Below the pieces are notes generated by a model. The model was not told the DNA's origin. It did not search any database and was given only the letters and a program-made list of their open reading frames with translations. From Comamonas endophytica (GTDB lineage: Bacteria; Pseudomonadota; Gammaproteobacteria; Burkholderiales; Burkholderiaceae_C), in contig NZ_CP106881.1 in the NCBI RefSeq assembly GCF_023634805.2, forward strand, positions 3,253,501 through 3,317,500: a DNA stretch of 64,000 bases. The letters are read 5' to 3'. This document shows, piece after piece, positions 34,889-42,500 of this stretch (its first letter is position 1; each line of letters begins with the position of its first letter). The position numbers and the translations under genes are program-made.

Positions 34889-35908
34889 ATGGAGCCTTTA
34901 CTTGATCAACTGTCCGTAGCCGTCACCTCGGCCAAGACCCTCGAGGAGATGTCACGCCCCTTGCTGGACATGCTGGCCGCGGTCACCGGCATGGAGTCGA
35001 CCTTCCTCACCACCATGGATTGGAAGCGCGAAGTGCTGGAGGTGCTGTATGCGCGCAACGAGGGCGAGATGCAGATCAGCGAGGGCATCTCCGTGCCCTG
35101 GGGCGACACGCTGTGCCGGCGCGCGATCGACGAGAACCAGCCCTTCGTCAATGACGTGGACAAGCGCTGGAGCGATTGCGAGATCGGGCGCGCACTGCAG
35201 ATCCAGTCCTATATGAGCACACCGGTGCGCCTGGCCGATGGCGAGCTGTACGGCACGCTGTGCGCCGCAAGTTCCGGGCGCCACGTGATGCCGCCGCAGG
35301 CGCAGCATATCTTCACGCTGTTTGCCGCACTGATTGCCCAGCAGGTGGAGCGCGAGCAACTGGTGCAGCAGCTCATGGATGCGAACGCGCGGCTGATGGT
35401 CTATGCCTCGACCGACGCGTTGACCCAGCTGCCCAATCGGCGCGCGCTGCAGCAGGCGCTGACCCGACTGCTGGAGCAGGGCGCGCGGGAGCAACGGGCC
35501 GTGCTGGTGGCATTCGTCGATCTCGATGGCTTCAAGGCCATCAACGACACCCACGGCCACGAGGTGGGAGACCGGTTCCTGATGGCCCTGGCCGACCGAC
35601 TGCGCGTTCTGCTGCGCGCCGAGGACCTCGCGGCGCGGCTGGGCGGCGATGAATTCGCAGTCCTTGCGCTGGGCCCGCAGGAATCTGAGCAACTGTCCGC
35701 GGCCGAGAGCGCATTCCAGCGGCGGGTGTTCGAGGCCACGCAGGGCGATTACCAGCTCGGCGCCGTCGAGATCCATTACGACGGGGCCAGCGTGGGGGTG
35801 CTAGGTGTGGCGCCCGGCACGGGCAATGCGCTGGAGGCACTGCAGGCAGCGGACGCCGCCATGTACCGCATCAAGCAGCAACGCAGGAGCCGGCGCCTGC
35901 AGCAGTGA
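34889..35908 (+). CDS. GAF-GGDEF diguanylate cyclase
   Basis: A 339-aa cytoplasmic signalling protein. A GAF domain occupies roughly residues 5-160 and a GGDEF domain 170-330. The active motif is RLGGDEFAV and the product-inhibition site RAED lies five residues before it, so catalysis of c-di-GMP synthesis with feedback control is expected. NDTHGHEVGDRFL gives the metal-binding region. No transmembrane segment; the GAF ligand is unknown. Confidence 0.92.
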   Translation: MEPLLDQLSVAVTSAKTLEEMSRPLLDMLAAVTGMESTFLTTMDWKREVLEVLYARNEGEMQISEGISVPWGDTLCRRAIDENQPFVNDVDKRWSDCEIGRALQIQSYMSTPVRLADGELYGTLCAASSGRHVMPPQAQHIFTLFAALIAQQVEREQLVQQLMDANARLMVYASTDALTQLPNRRALQQALTRLLEQGAREQRAVLVAFVDLDGFKAINDTHGHEVGDRFLMALADRLRVLLRAEDLAARLGGDEFAVLALGPQESEQLSAAESAFQRRVFEATQGDYQLGAVEIHYDGASVGVLGVAPGTGNALEALQAADAAMYRIKQQRRSRRLQQ

Positions 35909-35958
35909 AGCGGGGACGTGCGTGTTCGCGCCCACTGGGCCGGCACCATCTAGCGCAC

Positions 35959-36016
35959 AGGCAAACGCCCGGCAATTGCTGCAAGCAGAGCTTGCGCAGT
36001 TGCCGGGCGTTTGCCT
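35959..36016. terminator. Long inverted repeat, probable bidirectional terminator
   Basis: AGGCAAACGCCCGGCAA (35959-35975) is perfectly mirrored at 36000-36016, with a further GCAAGC/GCTTGC pair in the loop. It lies between the cyclase stop and the convergent DUF3309 gene. There is no T run, so it could instead be a REP-like element. Confidence 0.6.
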
Positions 36017-36065
36017 GATGAGCGGGCAGGCGCGGGCGCCTGTATCGCTCAACGTGCCGTCAAGG

Positions 36066-36224
36066 CTATATGCGGCCCATGAGCAGCAAGACGATCAGCA
36101 CCACCACCACCAGGCCCAGCACACCGCTGGGGGCGTAGCCCCAGCTGCGGCTGTAGTTCCAGGAAGGCAGAGCGCCAATGAGGAGCAGGATGAGAACGAT
36201 CAACAAAATGGTGCTAATGGCCAT
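36066..36224 (-). CDS. DUF3309 small membrane protein
   Basis: A 52-aa protein: MAISTILLIVLILLLIGALP, then SWNYSRSWGYAPSGVLGLVV and a second helix VVLIVLLLMGRI. The PSWNYSRSWGYAPSG loop between two helices is the DUF3309 pattern. It is common in stress-related clusters of proteobacteria; function unknown. Confidence 0.88.
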   Translation of the reverse strand: MAISTILLIVLILLLIGALPSWNYSRSWGYAPSGVLGLVVVVLIVLLLMGRI

Positions 36225-36275
36225 GGTTCACTCTTTTCTTTGTGGTTGATGGAAATCGGCACCTCAAGGCGCAGA

Positions 36276-36494
36276 TCAGCGCTTGTCCACTTGGTTGCCA
36301 ATGACGCCGCCCACGGCTGCGCCGCCGAGCGTGCCCAGCGCGCTGCCGCCCGACAGCACCGAGCCGCCCACGGCACCGACGCCAGCGCCGATGGCGGTGT
36401 TGCGATCACGGGTATCCATGCCGCTGCAGGCAACCAGGCTCAGCAGGGCAGCGCCGGTCAGCGAAGCCAGGGTGATTCGTTTGATGGATTTCAT
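36276..36494 (-). CDS. Glycine-zipper lipoprotein
   Basis: A 72-aa protein. A lipoprotein signal ends LLSLVACSG, followed by RDRNTAIGAGVGAVGGSVLS and LGTLGGAAVGGVIGNQVDKR, a glycine-zipper pair of the kind found in osmotically inducible OsmB-like lipoproteins. AGGAGGCC lies upstream of ATG 36494. Probably outer-membrane attached. Confidence 0.88.
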   Translation of the reverse strand: MKSIKRITLASLTGAALLSLVACSGMDTRDRNTAIGAGVGAVGGSVLSGGSALGTLGGAAVGGVIGNQVDKR

Positions 36495-36923
36495 GTCAGG
36501 GCCTCCTAAAAGTCGTGGACTCGATAGCAATATGGCGAAAGTTGGTCCGAGATACATTCCGGTGGACCTCCTGTCCGGACAGTGCACGAAAAATGCTCCA
36601 CCAGGACAGGCTGCAGCGGCTTGCGCCGGCTGGGAGGCACACCGCGACTCGGTGGGCCAGTGAGCGCGTGCCTGAAAGGCCCCGCTCCTGTAGCGTGTGC
36701 AGATCGATCTTGTTGTAGGGCGAGCCCTCCGTCGATCCGCTAGGGTTTCGGTCGCTGCCCTCGGCCTGCAGCCTTGGATGCGCCCCTGGTTCAAACCATA
36801 CTTGGCGGGTGAATGCACGCAGGTAGGATGCCGCCGCATTGATGCGCATGCTTACAGGCAATGGCGCGGCATCCGGCATGGAACACGACAGCTGGTGGGC
36901 AAGGTGTTGGCCGCTCCATGCAA
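36495..36923. other. Intergenic region without a recognised gene
   Basis: About 430 bp between two minus-strand genes. It should contain the promoter of the glycine-zipper gene. No conserved frame, RNA element or repeat was recognised. Confidence 0.5.
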
Positions 36924-36943
36924 AAAGGGCCCGAAGGCCCTTT
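36924..36943 (-). terminator. Terminator of the Gln-rich gene
   Basis: AAAGGGCC pairs with GGCCCTTT around CGAA, and on the minus strand runs into TTTTT, 55 nt after the stop codon of the Gln-rich gene. Confidence 0.85.
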
Positions 36944-36998
36944 GCTGTGCAGTCATGGCATCTGGATACCAGGGGATGCAAGCCCCTCCATTGCACGC

Positions 36999-37553
36999 TC
37001 AGCTCTGCGAGCGCTGCTGGCCGGCAACCGGATTGCCGTGCTGCTGTTGCCCTGGATTGGATTGCTGCTGCTGGCCCGGCTGGTGCTGGCTACCGGTCTG
37101 TTGCTGGCCAGGATTGCTCTGCTCCTGCTGGCCGCTGGTGCTGTACTTGTTGCTGGGCTGCTGCTGGCCCGGATCGTATTGCTGCTGCTGGCCCACGCGC
37201 TGCTGGCCGCCCGACTGTTGTTGGCCAGGATTCGATTGTTGTTGCTGGCCGGGGTTCGACTGGTGCTGCTGACCAGGATTCGATTGCTGTTGCTGGCCAG
37301 GGTTCGACTGGTGCTGCTGACCAGGATTCGATTGCTGTTGCTGACCGGGGTTCGACTGGTGCTGTTGGCCCAGATTCGATTGTTGGCCAGGATTGGATTG
37401 CTGCTGCTGGCCGGGATTGGAACGGCCCGAGGACTGCTCATTGGGGTAAGTCTGCTGCTGCTGCTGATCCTGCTGGCTCGTGCGGGCCGGATCGCTTTGC
37501 TGCTGCTGGTTCAGGTTGTTCTGGTTGTTTGCGTTTTGGCTCTGCTGTGTCAT
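36999..37553 (-). CDS. Gln/Asn/Pro-rich repeat protein
   Basis: A 184-aa protein of almost only Gln, Asn, Ser, Pro and Gly. Seven or more units of SNPGQQ(Q/H)Q run through the middle; the N-terminus is TQQSQNANNQNNLNQQQQ. No signal peptide or hydrophobic segment. ATG 37553 has GAGGAG 7 nt upstream; the first ATG at 37559 is only 1 nt from it. Disordered and prion-like in composition; function unknown. Codon-level repeats explain the DNA repeats seen here. Confidence 0.65.
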   Translation of the reverse strand: MTQQSQNANNQNNLNQQQQSDPARTSQQDQQQQQTYPNEQSSGRSNPGQQQQSNPGQQSNLGQQHQSNPGQQQQSNPGQQHQSNPGQQQQSNPGQQHQSNPGQQQQSNPGQQQSGGQQRVGQQQQYDPGQQQPSNKYSTSGQQEQSNPGQQQTGSQHQPGQQQQSNPGQQQHGNPVAGQQRSQS

Positions 37554-37559
37554 TTCCAT

Positions 37560-37867
37560 ACTCCTCAGGTTGCGGTGTTGGTAAGTGAACAGTGATCGAA
37601 AACCACTGAACCCTTACTTTGCACCGCCATCGCAAAGAACACTGTAGGACGGCCTGGCTATTACCTTTTGTTGCGACGTGTCAACTTGTCAATCGCAATA
37701 AAGTTTGTTTTCAACAAAAAAGCAACAAATTGGATACGGAGGGATGTATCGGGCGCAACAGTCCGTCACCACGTTGGTGGCCGCGCTGGGGCATTTCCCA
37801 GGTCACGGAACCTTGGTCTGGTGCGTGTTACTCATGGGTGTCGAACTGACGATGCTGCTGACATCCG
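37560..37867. other. Divergent intergenic region before the chaperone/effector array
   Basis: About 308 bp with an AT-rich centre (37690-37735, including TTTGTTTTCAACAAAAAAGC). It separates the minus-strand Gln-rich gene from the plus-strand array and should hold promoters for both. No TTCG-N16-TTCG (PIP-box) pair was found. Confidence 0.4.
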
Positions 37868-38311
37868 ATGCCTGAAGATCCCTATCTGATTTTGCTTGAT
37901 GCGCTGGCGCGCCGCCTGCCCGGTGTGGAGCCGGCGCGCCTGGTGCAGGCACAGTGCCTGCAGATGAACAATCGGCGCATTGATTTTTTCGTGCAACGCG
38001 ATGCCAGCGATCGGGGTGAGGACCGCATCGTTCTGCGCTGCGACGTGGTGCAGTTGCCGGCCCCCGCATCCGAGGAAGTCTGCCGGCAACTGCTGCATGC
38101 CAACAACCTCTGGGCCGGCACGCATGGCGCGACGCTGGCGCTGCGCGGAGACGACACCGTCATGCTTGGCATCTCGGCACGAATCGCGTCGTTGGACGGC
38201 GCTGGACTGGCCCATATGCTCAACAGCCTGTACCGCGAGGCCGGACGCTGGGTGGAGAAGCTCACGCATACCGATGACGCGCTTGCCATGTTCCTTGAAA
38301 TGCGCGTTTGA
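37868..38311 (+). CDS. CesT-family type III secretion chaperone-like protein
   Basis: A 147-aa acidic protein with the alternating helix/strand pattern of class I type III chaperones. The segment LLHANNLWAGTHGATLALRG then DDTVMLGISARI matches the conserved region seen in the other chaperones of this locus. It is the first gene of the array. No large partner is directly downstream; a second chaperone follows by 12 nt. Partner and secretion system are not in the window. Confidence 0.75.
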   Translation: MPEDPYLILLDALARRLPGVEPARLVQAQCLQMNNRRIDFFVQRDASDRGEDRIVLRCDVVQLPAPASEEVCRQLLHANNLWAGTHGATLALRGDDTVMLGISARIASLDGAGLAHMLNSLYREAGRWVEKLTHTDDALAMFLEMRV

Positions 38312-38323
38312 GCGCTTCGCACG

Positions 38324-38773
38324 ATGCAGAACCTACCTGATACCCCGTACCACGCGGCAATAGCGGCGCTGGCCCTTGAAATCGGGCTTGAGCCCCAGGG
38401 CTTGGCCAAGTGCGAAGAGCTGGTCATCGACGGCATTCCTGTGGCGCTCCGTGCGTCGCGGCATGCCGGCGTGGAGGGCATGGAGATGGCCTGCAAGGTC
38501 GGCCCCCTGCCGCAGCAGCCGTTGCCCGTACTGCGCCTGCTGCTGCAGGCCAATACGCTGGGTTTCATCACCGGCGGCGCCACGCTGGGGCTGCAGCATG
38601 GGGCGGATGATGTGGTGCTGGCCAGCGCCCATCCACTGGACACGCCGCCAGCGGCGCTGGCGCGCGCCTGCCGGATGTTGACGGACATTGCGGGCATCTG
38701 GTCTGCAGCGCTCCAACAGAATTTCAACCAGGCCGATCCCGCGCCGGGCGATACAGCCTTTTTTCGCGGGTGA
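38324..38773 (+). CDS. CesT-family type III chaperone-like protein
   Basis: A 149-aa protein with the same core as its neighbour (LLLQANTLGFITGGATLGLQ then HGADDVVLASAHPL). It begins 12 nt after the first chaperone. The 200 bp that follow contain only a 25-codon frame (38778-38855) that may be an effector start relic. It could serve one of the effectors downstream or one elsewhere. Confidence 0.72.
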   Translation: MQNLPDTPYHAAIAALALEIGLEPQGLAKCEELVIDGIPVALRASRHAGVEGMEMACKVGPLPQQPLPVLRLLLQANTLGFITGGATLGLQHGADDVVLASAHPLDTPPAALARACRMLTDIAGIWSAALQQNFNQADPAPGDTAFFRG

Positions 38774-38977
38774 TCGCATGGCGGCTTTTGGCGGCGCCGC
38801 GTTGGAGTTGCGCCACAGCGCCGATGGACTGGAAGCTGTGGGGGCGCATTCGTAGGCATGCCGTATAGGCACTGCTTGCTGAAGGCAAGCCGAAATCGCA
38901 GCCGTCGAGCCCCGCGGCGCTGACCAGGGGCTGGCTGACATTGGATCAATCGACTGCATGATTCCCAGGGAAACACC

Positions 38978-39406
38978 ATGACGCGTTACCAGCATCTTCT
39001 CGAGAACTACGCCCGGCTGATGGGCATCGAGCCCGCAGCGGACCTGCTCGAGATCCAGGAAGTGGAGGTGGCGGACATGACCGTCGGCTTCACCGTCGAA
39101 GGCGATGAGGAGGAGGGCAGCGTCGTGCTGTTCACCAGCCTGGGCCTGCCCGCGCCGCAGGTGCCGCGCGAGCGCCTGATGCAGTTCATGCTCGAAGCCA
39201 ATGCCTTCTGGGCCGGCACCGGCGGCTGCACGCTGGGCCTGCAGGGGCATACGGGCGCGGTGCTGGTATGCGCACGCGCGCCGCTGGCGCTGTGCGATGC
39301 GCCGGCCTTTGCCGCCGTGGTCGATGCGTTTGCCGAAGTGGCGCTGCTGTGGCGGGAGGTCGTGCAGGGGCGGCAGGAGCTCGATATCACGGCGCTCGCC
39401 GCGTGA
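38978..39406 (+). CDS. CesT-family chaperone of effector unit 1
   Basis: A 142-aa protein starting TRYQHLLENYARLMGIEPAA. The core MLEANAFWAGTGGCTLGLQG then AVLVCARAPLALCDAP fits class I type III chaperones. It is identical from about residue 47 to the chaperone at 44880-45308, while the first 46 residues differ. It is 16 nt before effector 1 and most likely its partner. Confidence 0.8.
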   Translation: MTRYQHLLENYARLMGIEPAADLLEIQEVEVADMTVGFTVEGDEEEGSVVLFTSLGLPAPQVPRERLMQFMLEANAFWAGTGGCTLGLQGHTGAVLVCARAPLALCDAPAFAAVVDAFAEVALLWREVVQGRQELDITALAA

Positions 39407-39422
39407 GTACTGCGAGGACATC

Positions 39423-41789
39423 ATGAACTACTCCATATCGCCACCGGGCAGCCCGCAGTCCTCGATACCCCTGTTGCCGCAGGAGCCCGTGGTGGACAAG
39501 GCGGATGAGCCCATGCCGGCAAGCAGGCCAGCGCAGGGTGGCTTGCAGGGAGCATTGGTGGCGGTAGGCAACGGTAGCCTGAGCAAGGCACTGTACCGGG
39601 ACGCGGAATCGGTCGGCGATGAGGACGACGATGACGATGACAACGACGTGTTCGAGGATGCGCGGGAAGCGCCCGATGATGCGGTTAGGTACCGTTCGGA
39701 ACCCGGCGGCATAGCGCATCACGATGAGGGTGAAGAGCGCTATGACGCCGCTTTGGCCAATTCGGCTCCGTTGTCGCTGGATGCGGCCGAAGACCTGCAC
39801 GCCGTGGCCGGCCCAAGCGATGAGCCGGCGCATTTCGCAGTGGATGAAGATGCGGCACAGGAGCGTCTGGCCAACGAGACTCGGCTGCAGCAGCAAAACC
39901 AGGGCCTGTGGCAGAAGATAAAGAACTGGTTCTCGTTTGAACTGCCATTGCCTGGCGACCTGCTTCATGAAAACGCATTGCTGGGGGAGGATGCCCCGCC
40001 TGCTGCTGTGCAGCCAGTGGCAATCAGCGCGCCGCGCGATTCAGCGGCAGATGTCGAGCCGCAGATTAAGGGCACCTGGAAGCGTCAGCTTGCCTATGCC
40101 GTAGGTAGCGCTTTCAATCAAGCGCAACTCCTTGTGGGCGGTGTGCCAGCGCAACCCCAGCTTGTCGCACCAAAAAAAACCGCGCAGCAGCAGAATTCTG
40201 ACCGGATCCTGGAACTGAGATCCCAGATCCACCAGGAGCTTGTCAAGCTCAACCAGCATGTCAGGAATACGACCGACGAGGATGTCAAGGATATCGTTGA
40301 CCTGACGGGCGATCTGACTTCAGTGGAAATGGATGGATGGGACAGGTTGTTCGCTGCGCGCCATATGGTGGCCGGAGCGTTCTCGGCGGCAACTCCTGTA
40401 CTGGGCAAGTTGGCAGGTGCTGCGGCGGTACCAATCGTCGCGGGCGCGGTGGCTCCCTGGCTGGGCGTATCGATGCTGGGTAATGTGGCAGGCTATGCGA
40501 CAGGTGCATTTTTGGCCTTCAGGGCACTGCAGGGCCTTGGCGAGAAGGTCACCGACGCGACCGCGAAGTCGATGATCGCGGAGATAGAAGGCAAGCTCAA
40601 GAACGCGCACGAGGAGCTGCGCATCATCGAAAGAGAGGAGAAGGTGCGCGCAGATGTCGAAGACCTCATCCGGTTGGCAGCCAAGCCCCGATCGCAGCAG
40701 ATCAATGACTTGAGAAAGCAGCTGTCGCACATAGACAAGGCGCTGCAAGCCAATACTCCGCAAAAGGCTGGCGCGGCCAGGGAAGCGGCGCGGCCACTGC
40801 GGCACCCTGTGACTGTGGGCGATGGCGCGCGGCGCGCGCAGTTGCTTGATACAGCGGTGGGAATGCGACAGAAATTCAGCCGCTTTTTCCGCCGCATCGC
40901 TGATTTCTTCTTTGCGCGCCGGAACGCGGCCAATCGAGAGCATGCCTATGTCATCGAGGCTGGTAACAGGAAGACCTTCGAAGCGTTGTCCATGCCAGCG
41001 CTCGGCAGCCGCCTCAACGCACTGGAAGTGGAAGCGGAAAAGCGATTGGCACCAAGCCAGCGGACCATGAGGGGCATGGCGCTGCGCCAGCGATTGGTGC
41101 AGGGGGAGAATGTGGTGCGGGCGTTGGTGGCGGCGGAGCTGGGTTTCGGGGGAGTGGCATTCAAGCATGCTCTTGCTGGCGAGCGCGCCGTTGCCGCGAC
41201 GTTGTCCACGGCGCGCATGCTGGCTTGGTACCTCGATGCACTGGCGGATCTGCCGGAGGAAGAGTGGGAAAATTATTCCCACGCGCCGCGGGTGACGCGC
41301 GGCGACGACGGTGTTCTGACGGTGGAGGATCCCGGGCGCAAGCTCTCGAACTTCCTCATGGGAGTTCCCACGGCCCATGCTGGCGCGGCCCGCGGGGAGG
41401 ATGGGATACTGATCGACGACCACTCTCCCGGCATGCCTGGCGCGATGTCCGGCCTTCGATTCAGCACGGAACCGAGCAAGGACAGCCATGTCTTGAAGCT
41501 GTCCTTTGTGCCCAAAAGCAGCAACCAGGTATTCCAGCAAATGGACCATCACAAGGAATTGGTCCGACTTTCGGTTGCACTGCGCGAGGCAAGTGCTGCC
41601 GCAAGCCAGCCGCAAGACGATATCGCCGGGCGTTCACCAGAGGGACTGCTTGCGCTGCGCGGCGATCTCGAGGCGAAGCTGAAGCCGCTGCACGCGCTTG
41701 AATTGGAAGACATGGAGCGGCTACAGGTTCTGGCGAATTGGCACGATCCGGAGAGCGCGGTGGAGCGTGCGCGAATTGCCCCGCATTAG
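39423..41789 (+). CDS. Large effector-like protein 1 (class A)
   Basis: A 788-aa protein without a Sec signal. The N-terminus NYSISPPGSPQSSIPLLPQE is Ser/Pro-rich with no charged residue until Glu, as in type III signals. An acidic run (DEDDDDDDNDVFED) lies near 70. A hydrophobic region (APVLGKLAGAAAVPIVAGAV-like, about 320-370) is followed by charged helices to about 480. The C-terminal block is shared with all four paralogues: QGENVVRALV near 562, AWYLDALADLPEE near 610, then DDHSPGMPGAMSGL and LKLSFVPKSS. The molecular activity is unknown. Confidence 0.72.
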   Translation: MNYSISPPGSPQSSIPLLPQEPVVDKADEPMPASRPAQGGLQGALVAVGNGSLSKALYRDAESVGDEDDDDDDNDVFEDAREAPDDAVRYRSEPGGIAHHDEGEERYDAALANSAPLSLDAAEDLHAVAGPSDEPAHFAVDEDAAQERLANETRLQQQNQGLWQKIKNWFSFELPLPGDLLHENALLGEDAPPAAVQPVAISAPRDSAADVEPQIKGTWKRQLAYAVGSAFNQAQLLVGGVPAQPQLVAPKKTAQQQNSDRILELRSQIHQELVKLNQHVRNTTDEDVKDIVDLTGDLTSVEMDGWDRLFAARHMVAGAFSAATPVLGKLAGAAAVPIVAGAVAPWLGVSMLGNVAGYATGAFLAFRALQGLGEKVTDATAKSMIAEIEGKLKNAHEELRIIEREEKVRADVEDLIRLAAKPRSQQINDLRKQLSHIDKALQANTPQKAGAAREAARPLRHPVTVGDGARRAQLLDTAVGMRQKFSRFFRRIADFFFARRNAANREHAYVIEAGNRKTFEALSMPALGSRLNALEVEAEKRLAPSQRTMRGMALRQRLVQGENVVRALVAAELGFGGVAFKHALAGERAVAATLSTARMLAWYLDALADLPEEEWENYSHAPRVTRGDDGVLTVEDPGRKLSNFLMGVPTAHAGAARGEDGILIDDHSPGMPGAMSGLRFSTEPSKDSHVLKLSFVPKSSNQVFQQMDHHKELVRLSVALREASAAASQPQDDIAGRSPEGLLALRGDLEAKLKPLHALELEDMERLQVLANWHDPESAVERARIAPH

Positions 41790-41860
41790 CGGCTTGTGCG
41801 CGGCCCGCAACGCGGGCGTTGCCGTATCCATGCGCGATTCTGGTGGCTTGATAAGGCGCC

Positions 41861-41925
41861 ACGAATCGTCTGGCCCATGCCGATCTTTGGGCTTGCCAGC
41901 CAAGGAGGCGGCTGAAACCCCTCAG
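41861..41925 (+). pseudogene. Relic of the 67-aa small gene after effector 1
   Basis: Aligned with the intact gene at 50742, the start codon is ACG instead of ATG, and the frame reads NRLAHADLWACQPRRRL where the intact gene has NHPAHADLLARYRKAAAE. The DNA match GGCCCATGCCGATCT is exact. It decays beyond about 41925. Confidence 0.65.
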
Positions 41926-42377
41926 TGAAAATCATTTGGTACCCGTTAAAGCCGTCAAGGATCCACGGGTCCTGGTTCTGCCGACCGAGCTCGCGGCCGA
42001 GGCCGTTCGCAGACGCAATGGCATTGAAGCCTGACTCGACTAGCTGGGGATTAACAGAGCGCTGGAGTTCGGACGCAAGGGGACACATGGCGTTCAAGCG
42101 CTGTGGGCTCCGGCCTGCACACGTTAGTGGCTGTGAGTCCGCGCAATTCGACAAGCGCGGTAAAAACTTCGGCGCATCTGGATGCACGCTCACACTGCTG
42201 CATGCGCGAAGCCGCAGCAGCAGTACTTCCTTTGGCGAACGTCGCCATAACGCACCGGGAATAGCAAATTTTAATTAAATTAAATTTGCAAATAGTTTTT
42301 ATCAATGAGACAATGCCATTGATTGTTCACGCTCTGATGCAGGTGGCTCGCAAACCATTTTCACAGGAAGACTGCGA
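41926..42377. other. Spacer between effector units 1 and 2
   Basis: About 450 bp without a gene I can support. The right part turns AT-rich (42260-42310) and probably holds the promoter of unit 2. Confidence 0.4.
42264..42289. promoter_or_regulatory. AT-rich near-palindrome upstream of unit 2
   Basis: GCAAATTTTAATTAAATTAA continuing to ATTTGC forms an imperfect palindrome of about 26 bp, about 90 bp before the chaperone relic. It stands out sharply from its GC-rich surroundings and could be a regulator or H-NS-like binding site. Confidence 0.4.
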
Positions 42378-42379
42378 CC

Positions 42380-42500
42380 TGCCACCAGTATCTGTTTGAG
42401 AACCGCGCCCAAGAGATACCCATCGACATGCAGCCGATCAGGAAGATCGGCGCGCATGAATTTCGGCTTTACCGCTCAATTGGATAAGGAGCACCCATGA
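42380..42500 (+). pseudogene. Frameshifted, truncated chaperone upstream of effector 2
   Basis: In one frame it reads CHQYLFENRAQEIPID (compare RYQHLLENYARLMGIE of the intact chaperone). After a shift it reads ARMNFGFTAQLDKEHP and TGA (compare ADMTVGFTVEGDEEEG). The tail DKEHP-stop overlaps the effector ATG by ATGA, exactly as at 48782. The chaperone core is missing. Confidence 0.7.

Noticed and set aside
37200..37420. Regularly repeated DNA that could be taken for a CRISPR array
   Set aside because: The repeats are codons for SNPGQQ units inside one open frame with no unique spacers between them.
37560..37867. PIP-box or hrp-type promoter ahead of the chaperone/effector array
   Set aside because: No TTCG-N16-TTCG pair or hrp-box was found in the spacer, so no regulator can be named.
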